Shown: piece after piece, positions 35,907 through 44,123 of the stretch | Numbering within the stretch: the stretch's first letter is position 1 | Layout of the letters: the number at the start of each line of letters is the position of its first letter | Source of the DNA: Pragia fontium DSM 5563 = ATCC 49100 | Lineage (GTDB): Bacteria > Pseudomonadota > Gammaproteobacteria > Enterobacterales > Enterobacteriaceae | Direction of reading: 5' to 3' | DNA: 54,478 nucleotides | NCBI RefSeq assembly: GCF_900112475.1 | Contig: NZ_FOLW01000017.1 | Span: 1-54,478 of the forward strand | Position numbers and translations under genes: made by a program | Notes under the pieces: generated by a model | The model's database searches: none | Seen by the model: the letters and a program-made list of their open reading frames with translations, nothing else | Told to the model about the DNA's origin: nothing

Positions 35907-36368
35907 TTAATTTTTAGAACAGGCAACTAGATACAAATCATGAACAGGCATGCTTTCATCAAAACCACGAAGGCGCTCAGAATTATCAATAGCTGGAGCA
36001 GCAAATTCCTGTGCAAGCTCTTCAGCGTTTTCCACGCTAAATGATGCATCTATCATTTTACCGCACTGGAAATACGTTCCCATTAATACCATTTTCCCTG
36101 GTGTCATATAGCTTTCTTGTTTATTAACCAAAGCAACAACACCATCCGCACGTTTAGCCGCGATAACATAGTTTTCTTGTGAGCGGTCAAAAACGTAATT
36201 ATCATTATCTGGATAGGTTTGCCATATGCTGGATTTTTCAGCGAACAGTTCCGATAAACTAATAACTGGTTTTAATGCTGCTGATTCAGAGGCGGTAGCA
36301 AATACTGATGTCACGCTGCCAACATAACCAGCTAATGATACAACTAAAAAAGGCACTATTTTTTTCAT
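35907..36368 (-). CDS. Secreted protein of unknown function
   Basis: 153 residues with a clear signal peptide cleaved near VFA. The mature part of about 130 residues has two cysteines (YFQCGKM and LVACSKN) that may form a disulfide. It contains SLSELFAEKSSIWQTYPDNDNYVFDRSQENYVIAAKR and DLYLVACSKN. I do not recognise a family. It is convergent with ada and lies alone before a long non-coding stretch. Confidence 0.7.
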   Translation of the reverse strand: MKKIVPFLVVSLAGYVGSVTSVFATASESAALKPVISLSELFAEKSSIWQTYPDNDNYVFDRSQENYVIAAKRADGVVALVNKQESYMTPGKMVLMGTYFQCGKMIDASFSVENAEELAQEFAAPAIDNSERLRGFDESMPVHDLYLVACSKN

Positions 36369-37186
36369 TGGTTAAAATCCTTTAAAATCAATCATAACTA
36401 TATAAAATATGATGAAATCCCCAAGAACGTTCTTGATTCATATTATATTTAAACCAACCAAATATAGGTATTATATTTACTCACCCCTAAGGATTAGCAA
36501 TTGAAAAACACCCATTTCGATCCTATATCTTATTTTTATCAAACTCAATATGAATTTTAAATCACATATTATTAACATTTATAAATTTATTTAATAACTC
36601 CTTTGCTTTTAGAAAATATGAAATTAAATTCATTTTAATATGACTGGAATATATTTTAATAATCTGGTGAATCAATTTATTTAGGAATGAATTTTATTAA
36701 TCAACATCACTTTTATCGATATATATTAAAAGATGGTTTTATATAATTTCTAATTACACCAGACTTATAATGATATATTAATTGCCTAACTTGCCATGTT
36801 TTTTATAGGTAGTATATATTAACTCAACTTGATATCACTCAATACAACGTTTTTCAGTCGAAACAATACAGCAACCTATATTTTAATGTGACGAGTTTCT
36901 CTAAATGGAAAATATAATGGCTTATCTTATCGCTTCAGGTAACTTAATGTTTCACCAAGGTTTACCCCCATGTATAATATTTAAGGATTATAGTCGCTCG
37001 CCCGTATTAAATGCGTTGCTTTCCATCAAATAAGCCCTATCTCGCCTTAGAAACCACTAAACACGGGCCAGAGCTAGATTAATACCAGAATCTAAAGTGT
37101 AAATTTGTTGGTGACATATAAGACATGATGGCGGCAAATAATTATAGAGATATTCTAATAAATTTTAAGGGAATTAAAATAGAAAA
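36369..37186. other. AT-rich intergenic region before the HAF-repeat autotransporter
   Basis: About 820 very AT-rich bases between divergent genes. Apart from a doubtful 42-codon frame (36905-37033) I see no gene. It must contain promoters for the secreted protein (left) and the autotransporter (right). AAGGGA at about 37168-37173 lies too far from the ATG at 37187 to be an ideal ribosome site. Confidence 0.35.
36905..37033 (+). CDS. Possible small protein (42 codons), doubtful
   Basis: A frame starting MENIMAYLIASGNLMFHQGL and ending NALLSIK, with a second ATG at 36917. Its codon and residue mix looks less random than the surrounding DNA, but there is no good ribosome site and no known family. 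It could also be a remnant of a larger gene. Confidence 0.2.
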   Translation: MENIMAYLIASGNLMFHQGLPPCIIFKDYSRSPVLNALLSIK

Positions 37187-39499
37187 ATGAATATATATCC
37201 ATACTGCTCTTTAAATAAATCACTACTCGCTGTTAGCATTTTAGCCTGCTTTACCCTACCCACTCTGGCTACCACTTCAGACACTATCGAAATGACTGAT
37301 TCAGCAACGCTAGGTGGCAGTTACTCTTCCGCTTCATTAATGTCTGCCGACGGCACGGTCATTATCGGAGATTCTGAAACCTCAACCGGTGCAAACCATG
37401 CTTTTAAATATACAGCGGCTACGGGGATGGTTGATCTCGGTACCTTAGGTGGCAGTGCTAATGTCTCCTTAATATCCACTGATGGTCAGGTCATTGTTGG
37501 TCAATCAGATACTCTCATCGGAGATAACCATGTTTTCAAGCATACTGATGCTTCCGGTATGGTTGATCTGGGTACCTTAGGCGGTAGGTATTCTAACGTT
37601 AACGCGATGTCTGCCGATGGTGGCGTCATCACCGGTTCTGCCGATATCGCAACCGGTGAAAACCGCGCTTTTAAGCATACCGATGCGACGGGTATGGTCG
37701 ATCTGGGCACGTTAGGTGGAACTAACTCAAGTGCTATCGCCGTATCGGCAGATGGTCGTGTTATTGTCGGTCAGGCAGATATCGCAGGTGGTGGTTATCT
37801 GGCCTTTAAGCATACCGATGCTACCGGTATGCTGGATTTAGGCAGTTTAGGTGGAGACTACTCTCATGCTTCTTTAACCTCTGCCAATGGTAGTGTCACT
37901 GCGGGTTACTCGGATACCGTATCTGGTGAGCGTCATGCTTTTAAACATACTGACGCTTCCGGTATGGTTGATTTGGGTACCTTAGGTGGTTCAGACTCTT
38001 ATGCTGACTTGATGTCTGCTGATGGTTCCGTGATTGCTGGTCAATCAGAAACTGCCAGCGGAGATTTCAATGCCTTTAAGCATACTGATGCTAGCGGTAT
38101 GGTTGATCTGGGGAACTTAGGTGGCGGGAACTCTTCCGTTTCCCTCATGTCTGCCGACGGCCGTGTAATTGCTGGCCAGTCATATCTTTCAACCGATGAC
38201 GAGCGCGGTTATAAACACACTGATGCCACCGGTATGGTTGATCTGGGGACTTTAGGTGGAATGGCCTCTACTGTCAACGCGATGTCTGCCGATGGTAGTG
38301 TGATTGTTGGTCAGGCCAATATTGCTACCGGTGAAGAACATGCCTTTAAACATACCGATACCTTGGGCATGATTGATTTAGGGACGCTAGGCGGTAGCAA
38401 CTCAAGTGCCCTCGCTATATCTGCCGATGGCAGTGTGATTGCCGGTCAGTCTGATACCTCAACCGGAGAGCAACACGCGGTTATTTGGAAAATCATTAAA
38501 GCTGAAGACCCTAATCAAGGTGGTGGTACGGGCAATGGCAATGGTAACGGAAATGGCAATTCTGGTGGTGAAGAAGTGATTGCTATTGATGTTGATAATA
38601 CCCGCACGGCGATGAATCAAAGTGCTAGTCGCGCTCAAAAAATATTGGATATCCAGTCCCTTCGTCTGGATAAATTAGCGGCACAAGAATGTCTTTATAC
38701 CCAAGGTAATGCCTGTGTTGGTGCCTATACTGGCTATCGTCGAGCCAAGAAACTCGATCAGGCTAATGTCGGGGTGACGTTTGGCCTTAAACTCAATCAA
38801 CAGCTGCGGATCGGCGCCACATTAGATCACAACTATCATAGTGATTTGGGTTCAAACTATCAGGTATCCGGTAATTCTCGCCCGGGGATGGGTATCTTTG
38901 TCGGTTACCGTGAAAATATTGATGAATCGGGCTGGAATGGTCGTTTAAGTGCCGCCTATCTCCGCGACAAAATCGATATCCGCCGAGAAATACTCAGCCA
39001 TACCGAAGCCGGCAAGGGACGTTCTGAATTGAAAGGATATAAAGTAGGTGCAGAACTCGGTTACACACTCGCATTAGATAACACTTTAGTGACGCCTTAC
39101 GGTAGCTTGGAATACCACAAAATTGAACGTAGTGCCTATCGTGAAACTCAGGGAGCTGTCTTTGCTGCACAATATGACCGGATGGGTGAAACTCGAACCA
39201 GCTTGGGTATGGGGAGTCGCCTGACTCAACCATTATCTTCTTCATTGAATTTTGAAGGTGATGTTGGCTTGCGTCATGACTTAAATAACCAACGTGACGG
39301 ATATGTCGCCCGCATGGAGTATTTAGGGGTTTACGATTATGGTAAGGGTAACAAGAGCCGGACGCGACCTTATGCTGGGGTTGGATTAAGCTATCAAGCC
39401 ACCACCAATATGAAGGTACGGATCACTACGTCTTGGGAAAAACAATCGTATGGCTCAAATGGCTTTGACAGCCAATTAAGCATGGGCTTTTCATTCTAA
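37187..39499 (+). CDS. Autotransporter with HAF-repeat passenger
   Basis: 770 residues. A signal peptide ends near PTLA. The passenger (about residues 36-435) is made of nine 44-45-residue HAF repeats of the form GxxSxxxxMSADGxVIxGxSxTxxGExHAFKHTDATGMVDLGTLGG; the first copy is degenerate. A Gly-Asn linker (about 445-465) leads through an alpha-helical stretch (TRTAMNQSASRAQKILDIQSLRLDKL) into a 12-strand beta-barrel ending LSMGFSF. HAF repeats probably form a beta-propeller. Two cysteines (QECLYTQGNACVG) lie near the start of the barrel domain. Likely a surface-exposed protein; binding partner unknown. Confidence 0.88.
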   Translation: MNIYPYCSLNKSLLAVSILACFTLPTLATTSDTIEMTDSATLGGSYSSASLMSADGTVIIGDSETSTGANHAFKYTAATGMVDLGTLGGSANVSLISTDGQVIVGQSDTLIGDNHVFKHTDASGMVDLGTLGGRYSNVNAMSADGGVITGSADIATGENRAFKHTDATGMVDLGTLGGTNSSAIAVSADGRVIVGQADIAGGGYLAFKHTDATGMLDLGSLGGDYSHASLTSANGSVTAGYSDTVSGERHAFKHTDASGMVDLGTLGGSDSYADLMSADGSVIAGQSETASGDFNAFKHTDASGMVDLGNLGGGNSSVSLMSADGRVIAGQSYLSTDDERGYKHTDATGMVDLGTLGGMASTVNAMSADGSVIVGQANIATGEEHAFKHTDTLGMIDLGTLGGSNSSALAISADGSVIAGQSDTSTGEQHAVIWKIIKAEDPNQGGGTGNGNGNGNGNSGGEEVIAIDVDNTRTAMNQSASRAQKILDIQSLRLDKLAAQECLYTQGNACVGAYTGYRRAKKLDQANVGVTFGLKLNQQLRIGATLDHNYHSDLGSNYQVSGNSRPGMGIFVGYRENIDESGWNGRLSAAYLRDKIDIRREILSHTEAGKGRSELKGYKVGAELGYTLALDNTLVTPYGSLEYHKIERSAYRETQGAVFAAQYDRMGETRTSLGMGSRLTQPLSSSLNFEGDVGLRHDLNNQRDGYVARMEYLGVYDYGKGNKSRTRPYAGVGLSYQATTNMKVRITTSWEKQSYGSNGFDSQLSMGFSF
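37300..38480 (+). repeat. HAF coding repeats, about 132-135 bp each
   Basis: The segment encoding DLGTLGG recurs at 37433, 37565 and 37700 and onward, giving 132-135 bp units, nine in all. Units differ by substitutions, so they are not very recent duplications. Confidence 0.8.
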
Positions 39500-39525
39500 A
39501 TTTAAAAGTGGTAAAAACGATGAAA

Positions 39526-39574
39526 CAGAAGGTCGGCCGGGCTTACTGCTTGTCCGCCCCTTCTGCTTTTTATT
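39526..39574 (+). terminator. Terminator after the HAF autotransporter
   Basis: CAGAAGG (39526-39532) pairs with CCTTCTG (39559-39565), with extra pairing inside (GGC/GCC), followed by CTTTTTATT. It lies between convergent genes. Confidence 0.75.
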
Positions 39575-39591
39575 GATAAAATCCGAGATGA

Positions 39592-40521
39592 TTAAAACAT
39601 ATACTTAAACCCAGCGGTTACCATGTAGTTACTGTGTTCAATACCGGCTGAGTCTTTCTCGCTACCCTGCTCACCTTCTCCGTAATCATTCATTGATGTA
39701 TCCCCTTTAGCATTAAGCATCCGGCTCCATGAACCTTCGACTAATACTTTGACGTTATTGGTAACGTAATAACCGGCATCAGCAGAGAAAGAATAGAACT
39801 TTTGATTTTTTACCTTCTCTTTAAATGTTGTCGTCCTTAAATAATGCTCGTCGTTATCTGTAGCTTTACCCCAGTTACTAAATTTAAATACCCCATTCAC
39901 TTCATATTTTTCATAGCGATAACGGCTTGTGAGACCGACATAAGGCAATTTAAATTTCTGACTATAGCCAATAACACTGACACCTGGCTCAAACTCACCA
40001 ATATCCGTCCCATTTTCATAATTAAAGCTGCCGCCTTTCGCCGTCCAGCTAAACTTACTTTGCTGATAACCCGCGATTAAACCTAAACGATAATTGGGTT
40101 CATTTAATATCCAGCCCGCTAAATTCACGTCAAATTGATTGGCATAATTCAGTTTCGTATTCGGATGGCTGCTGTGATCTGTCCAGCGTTCTTGTTCCGG
40201 ACTCTCCCAGTCGTAGTCATCCATGTGTCCACTTCTGCTTCCCAGCGTTGTCCAGCCCCCAGCCCCCATCGATACCCACGGCATAACATCCCACTCTAAA
40301 TTACCTTTTATGATTGCCGCATTTTTATACTTCCAGTTGAGCTGGCTTATTTTACGACCACCGTCATCCGGGTCATAAACTCGTTCTTTAGCCTCCCCGC
40401 TCAGAGACCCCATAGAAAGTCCGATAGATATTTTCTCAGGGGTAAAATAAACGCTATTAGCCAACGCTGAAAAAGCAAAGGGAATGGTAATGATTGGTAC
40501 GATTATGTTTAATTTACGCAT
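39592..40521 (-). CDS. Omptin-family outer-membrane aspartyl protease
   Basis: 309 residues from ATG 40521 (MRKLN), with AAGGA upstream; an ATG six bases earlier is too close to it. The signal peptide ends near SALA. The ten-strand barrel matches OmpT closely (TKLNYANQFDVNLAGWILNEPNYRLGLIAGYQ, KFKLPYVGLTSRYRYE). Catalytic residues are kept: Asp102 and Asp104 (MDDYDW, OmpT Asp83/Asp85) and Asp224-x-His226 (DNDEHY, OmpT Asp210/His212). Omptins cleave between basic residues and need rough LPS. Possible targets are host peptides or neighbouring surface proteins. Confidence 0.95.
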   Translation of the reverse strand: MRKLNIIVPIITIPFAFSALANSVYFTPEKISIGLSMGSLSGEAKERVYDPDDGGRKISQLNWKYKNAAIIKGNLEWDVMPWVSMGAGGWTTLGSRSGHMDDYDWESPEQERWTDHSSHPNTKLNYANQFDVNLAGWILNEPNYRLGLIAGYQQSKFSWTAKGGSFNYENGTDIGEFEPGVSVIGYSQKFKLPYVGLTSRYRYEKYEVNGVFKFSNWGKATDNDEHYLRTTTFKEKVKNQKFYSFSADAGYYVTNNVKVLVEGSWSRMLNAKGDTSMNDYGEGEQGSEKDSAGIEHSNYMVTAGFKYMF

Positions 40522-40889
40522 GGTCATGTCCTTATCTTTTGTTGTCCTAAATATTCCTTTCTTTTATTCCAAAGAAAAAGTTATCAGATATGATTTGATA
40601 AAGTACATATATTTTGGTGATTTTTATATAATCAATTAGGAGGATCGCATTATAAAAAGTGAGTCAAAGAACACTAACCTGGCATTTCATCAAAGCTACC
40701 TATTAATCATTAATCTGGAATTAGAAACTAAAACAATACTTGCCGTTAACCTGATATTGGTCAAATCGTTTGCCCATGAAGTTGTCTATATCCAGATAAG
40801 CGAATATTGTTAGTTAAATAGATACTTTCAACTTCAATAATTAAACATCATTAATGGGAAAAATTATTCATTTCCCTTCATTTACTTAC
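40522..40889. other. Intergenic region upstream of the omptin gene
   Basis: About 370 bases, no gene seen. GGGAAA ... TTTCCC around 40855-40877 may be a weak terminator for the minus-strand fragment at 40890. The omptin promoter should lie near 40560-40640, but no clear boxes or PhoP-type repeat were found. Confidence 0.35.
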
Positions 40890-41069
40890 CAAAAAGTTAT
40901 AACAAAAACTTATCTACGAATTGACGCCTTGAAAAGAGTGCGGGTTTCGCATAACCCACACGTAATAAAATTTGTGGCGCTTCTTGTGCAATCGGTAGGG
41001 TTTTGCTCATCTCTTCCCGTAAAAAGGTAACTTCGCAAGGTTGGTTGATATAGGCGTGTGCCATGCCAT
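40890..41069 (-). pseudogene. 3' fragment of a nitroreductase-like gene (direct repeat copy A)
   Basis: The minus strand encodes the last ~55 residues of the nitroreductase-like protein at 43100 (AHAYINQPCEVTFLREEMSK, then LPIAQEAPQILLRVGYAKPALFSRRQ) with only a few changes. Upstream of about 41069 the similarity stops abruptly. There is no start or N-terminal domain, so it cannot work as an oxidoreductase. Together with 43092-43272 it flanks two other genes as direct repeats. Confidence 0.85.
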
Positions 41070-41256
41070 GATACACGCTCGCTAATACTTTTATCTGCCG
41101 ACTCAAATTTCTTAATCTCTGAATGACGTTGGATTTACATTGGTAACTTGACCTAATTCCATCGTTTTATGCCCTTTTGCCAGTAGTGCTGCCAATGTTT
41201 AGACATTACTCTGATCGACATACAGTAATGAATATCACTAATATCAGGAGATACCC

Positions 41257-42033
41257 ATGAATATAACTCAAATCCGTAACGCTACTCTGTTGATTAACTA
41301 TGGCAATAAAAGATTTTTAGTCGATCCGATGTTGGCTGACAAACATGCTTATTCGGGTTTTCCTGGCACAGTGCGCTCAGAACTTCGTAATCCAATGGTG
41401 GCGCTGCCCGTCAGTTTGGAAACCCTTTTGGATGTGGATGCGATTATTGTTACCCATACACATCCGGATCACTGGGATGATGCCGCCGCTCATCTCATTC
41501 CTAAAGATAAGCTAATTTTCGTACAAAATAAAAATGATGAAAAAATCTTGCTATCTCAGGGGTTTACTAACCTAAACGTACTAACAGAATTAACCACTTT
41601 TGATGGCGTTTCACTGATAAAAACCCAATGCCAACATGGTTCAGATGAAGCCTATGCTAATCCTCAGATGGCGGCTAGACTCGGTGATGCCATTGGCGTG
41701 GTGTTTAAACATCCGAATGAAAAAACATTGTATCTGGTTGGTGATAGTATCTGGACTCGTGCCGTGGAAGAGAATTTACACATATATAACCCAGGCGTGG
41801 TAATTCTTAATGCTGGATGGGCACACGTACTCGAATTTGGTCCAATCATAATGGGCTGTGAGGATATTTTGAAAACCCATCATATCTTACCGCAAGCGAA
41901 AATCATCGCGACACATATGGAAGCGATAAACCACTGTATCCTGACCCGTCAGCAACTAAAGGATTATGTTATTGTTAATCAGTTCAGTGATGCTGTGAAT
42001 ATACCTGAAGATGGCGAAACGATAATTTGTTAA
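41257..42033 (+). CDS. UlaG-like MBL-fold metallohydrolase
   Basis: 258 residues, cytoplasmic. The dinuclear metal motif is at residues 66-73 (THTHPDHW), with further ligands likely in CQHGSDEA, VGDSIW and ATHMEAINHC. The start MNITQIRNATLLINYGNKRFLVDPMLA is typical of the UlaG-like branch of the metallo-beta-lactamase superfamily, which includes lactonases and phosphodiesterases. The substrate is unknown. AGGAGA precedes the ATG. It is co-transcribed with the GlxA-type regulator 27 bases downstream. Confidence 0.85.
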   Translation: MNITQIRNATLLINYGNKRFLVDPMLADKHAYSGFPGTVRSELRNPMVALPVSLETLLDVDAIIVTHTHPDHWDDAAAHLIPKDKLIFVQNKNDEKILLSQGFTNLNVLTELTTFDGVSLIKTQCQHGSDEAYANPQMAARLGDAIGVVFKHPNEKTLYLVGDSIWTRAVEENLHIYNPGVVILNAGWAHVLEFGPIIMGCEDILKTHHILPQAKIIATHMEAINHCILTRQQLKDYVIVNQFSDAVNIPEDGETIIC

Positions 42034-42060
42034 TGATCATAATTTTTGTGGAGTGATAAC

Positions 42061-43023
42061 ATGTCAGTACTCAACGTAGCTATCGTGGTTACTCCACATT
42101 TTAGCCCGTTTCATCTCTCAGTTCCGAGTATTCTGTTTGGCGATCGCATCTCGGGAAAAAAGCTATTCGACATTAAAATGTGTGCGGAAATACCGGGTGT
42201 GGTGGTATCAGACTCGGGCTTTTCATTAGTTGCCGATGCCGGGTTTGATGCGTTACCGCTGGCAGATATTATTGTCGTACCTTTTTGGCACAGTGTTTAT
42301 GAACGGCCATCGGCTATCTTGCTGGACAGTTTGAATAGTGCATACCATAACGGAGCAAAAATCGTAGGACTGTGTTTAGGGGCATTTGTATTAGGATATG
42401 CGGGGTTGCTCAGTGGTAAGCGAGCTGCTACCCATTGGGAGTATGAAAAAGATTTTCAAAAACTGTTTCCTGATGCCAGTCTGGATATTAATACGTTATA
42501 TGTTGAGGATCAAAACATCCTCACTTCAGCCGGCACCGCTGCTGCTCTGGATTGCTGTCTCTATATTATTCGCCAGCACTTTGGCAGTCTTATTGCCAAT
42601 CAAATAGCCCGGCGGATGATTGTCCCACCTCACCGAGAAGGTGGGCAAGCACAGTTTATTGAACACCCCGTTCCACAGGATACGGCTGATGTTCGCATTA
42701 ATACCCTGCTTGACTATCTACGGCGCAACATCAATCAGCCATATGATATCGAGCAATTAGCGCAGTTCGTCTCAATGAGCCGCCGAACGTTAACCCGGCA
42801 TTTTATTAAGGCTACCGGCCAGACGGTGGCTAATTGGATTACTACAGAGCGACTTCGCCGCAGTCAGATACTGCTAGAAACCAGTAATCTACCCATTGAA
42901 CAAATTGCCGATCATATTGGTTTTCAGTCCGCTGTCACTTTTCGCCAACAGTTTAAATCCCATTTCAATACCAGTCCCAGTGAATGGCGTAAGACGTTTC
43001 AGGGAATTAATGGGCTATCTTGA
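42061..43023 (+). CDS. GlxA/FtrA-type regulator (DJ-1/PfpI domain plus AraC HTH)
   Basis: 320 residues from ATG 42061, with TGGAG at 7-base spacing; an in-frame TTG 15 bases earlier overlaps that site. The N-terminal DJ-1/PfpI domain (about 1-185) has the nucleophile-elbow Cys in GLCLGAFVLGYAGLL. The C-terminal AraC domain (about 215-315) has both helix-turn-helix units (YDIEQLAQFVSMSRRTLTRHFIKATGQ and LPIEQIADHIGFQSAVTFRQQF). It likely controls the MBL-hydrolase operon and perhaps the nearby nitroreductase gene. Confidence 0.9.
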   Translation: MSVLNVAIVVTPHFSPFHLSVPSILFGDRISGKKLFDIKMCAEIPGVVVSDSGFSLVADAGFDALPLADIIVVPFWHSVYERPSAILLDSLNSAYHNGAKIVGLCLGAFVLGYAGLLSGKRAATHWEYEKDFQKLFPDASLDINTLYVEDQNILTSAGTAAALDCCLYIIRQHFGSLIANQIARRMIVPPHREGGQAQFIEHPVPQDTADVRINTLLDYLRRNINQPYDIEQLAQFVSMSRRTLTRHFIKATGQTVANWITTERLRRSQILLETSNLPIEQIADHIGFQSAVTFRQQFKSHFNTSPSEWRKTFQGINGLS

Positions 43024-43091
43024 TATCATTTTTTACCTATTTGTAACTAAGCTAAAATTGGCAGATAAAACGATAACTCATCGTTAATGGA

Positions 43092-43272
43092 CAAAAAGGT
43101 TATAACAAGACCTTATCTACGGATTGACGTCTTGAAAAGAGTGCAGGTTTCGCATAACCCACACGTAATAAAATTTGTGGGGATTCTTGTGCAATCGGTA
43201 GAGTTTTGCTCATCTCTTCCCGTAAAAAGGTAACTTCGCAAGGTTGGTTGATATAGGCGTGAGCAATGCCAT
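43092..43272. repeat. Direct repeat copy B (3' end of the nitroreductase-like gene)
   Basis: About 180 bases over 90 percent identical to 40890-41069 in the same orientation. This copy is part of the intact gene. Confidence 0.85.
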
Positions 43273-44068
43273 CTTGTGTGGTTCTCAGTAAAAAACGTTG
43301 TAGATAGCGCCCGGTGTGAATCCAATTAACAATGGTGTCGTCGCTAGAGGTTAGTAATATCAGATGGGAGGATGAATCTATTTTCTTTATATCGCTTGAA
43401 TTTTGGCTTTTATCGTTTAAAAAGAAGTTAATAATCCGCTTTGAAATACATCTGGGTAAGCTGGGAGCCCCAAAGATAGCGTAACTTAACCCATCATTGT
43501 TTACTTCTACTTCTTTTTTGTTAAAGCGCATCCACTGGATTAATTCATTCTTAAAATCTGGGTCTCGCATCTGAGCGGTATTCCCTCTTAATACCAACTC
43601 GCTGATTTTTTTGAATACAATTGAATCCTTTTCCCAAAAATAGAGTTTTATACCAGCAATCGCATCAATATCTGAAACACACTGTATTAATGTCGAATCA
43701 GAAATCATCTTATATTCGTAAATATTTTTATTGGTTTGACGCTGGTGAACTTGATCGAATAAGTCATTATTTGAAGCTCGAGTATTTTTACTCAAAGCGA
43801 TGGTAATAATTCCTTCTGGGCTAATGCTAACTTCAGAATCATATTGCATGGCCGATGCAGCGATACATAGGTTTTCCGTCGCACATCCCAGACTGATAAA
43901 CAATTCTCTATTATGTTTATCAACAACAGGCAGTTTCTTGTCGAAGTCTGGATATATCTCTATTTTGTTATCGAATGGTTTGAACTTCCAAGGCTGGGTG
44001 TTATGTCCTGAGGGTGCTTTAGTGGCAAACTCGATCAATTGCTTAAAGCAATCATTTTGCTCCTGCAT
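43100..44068 (-). CDS. Acg/nitroreductase-like flavin-binding protein
   Basis: 322 residues from ATG 44068, with AGGGAG at 7-base spacing; a longer start would begin inside the hairpin at 44086. FATKAPSGHNTQPWKFKP near the N-terminus is the classic nitroreductase FMN-binding start, followed by LPVVDKHNRELFISLGCATENLCIAA. The two-domain length is that of the Acg/Rv-type proteins, which may store FMN rather than reduce substrate. LLRVGYAKPALFSRR closes the fold. It lies downstream of the nucleoside-permease-like gene, separated by a terminator-like hairpin. Confidence 0.8.
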   Translation of the reverse strand: MQEQNDCFKQLIEFATKAPSGHNTQPWKFKPFDNKIEIYPDFDKKLPVVDKHNRELFISLGCATENLCIAASAMQYDSEVSISPEGIITIALSKNTRASNNDLFDQVHQRQTNKNIYEYKMISDSTLIQCVSDIDAIAGIKLYFWEKDSIVFKKISELVLRGNTAQMRDPDFKNELIQWMRFNKKEVEVNNDGLSYAIFGAPSLPRCISKRIINFFLNDKSQNSSDIKKIDSSSHLILLTSSDDTIVNWIHTGRYLQRFLLRTTQDGIAHAYINQPCEVTFLREEMSKTLPIAQESPQILLRVGYAKPALFSRRQSVDKVLL

Positions 44069-44085
44069 AAATATACTCCCTGATT

Positions 44086-44109
44086 TTGTGGCTCCATCAG
44101 GAGCCACAA
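44086..44109 (-). terminator. Hairpin between MFS gene and nitroreductase-like gene
   Basis: TTGTGGCTCC-ATCA-GGAGCCACAA is a perfect 10-bp stem in the 55-base gap. On the minus strand it is followed by AATCAG, without a T-run, so it may only partly block read-through into the downstream gene. Confidence 0.55.
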
Positions 44110-44123
44110 GTATTTATAATGAA

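Noticed and set aside
41112-41200. Short minus-strand frame (LAALLAKGHKTMELGQVTNV) after the nitroreductase fragment as a gene remnant
   Set aside because: It could be the tail of a lost oxidoreductase, but 27 codons without a recognised motif are too little to support a call.
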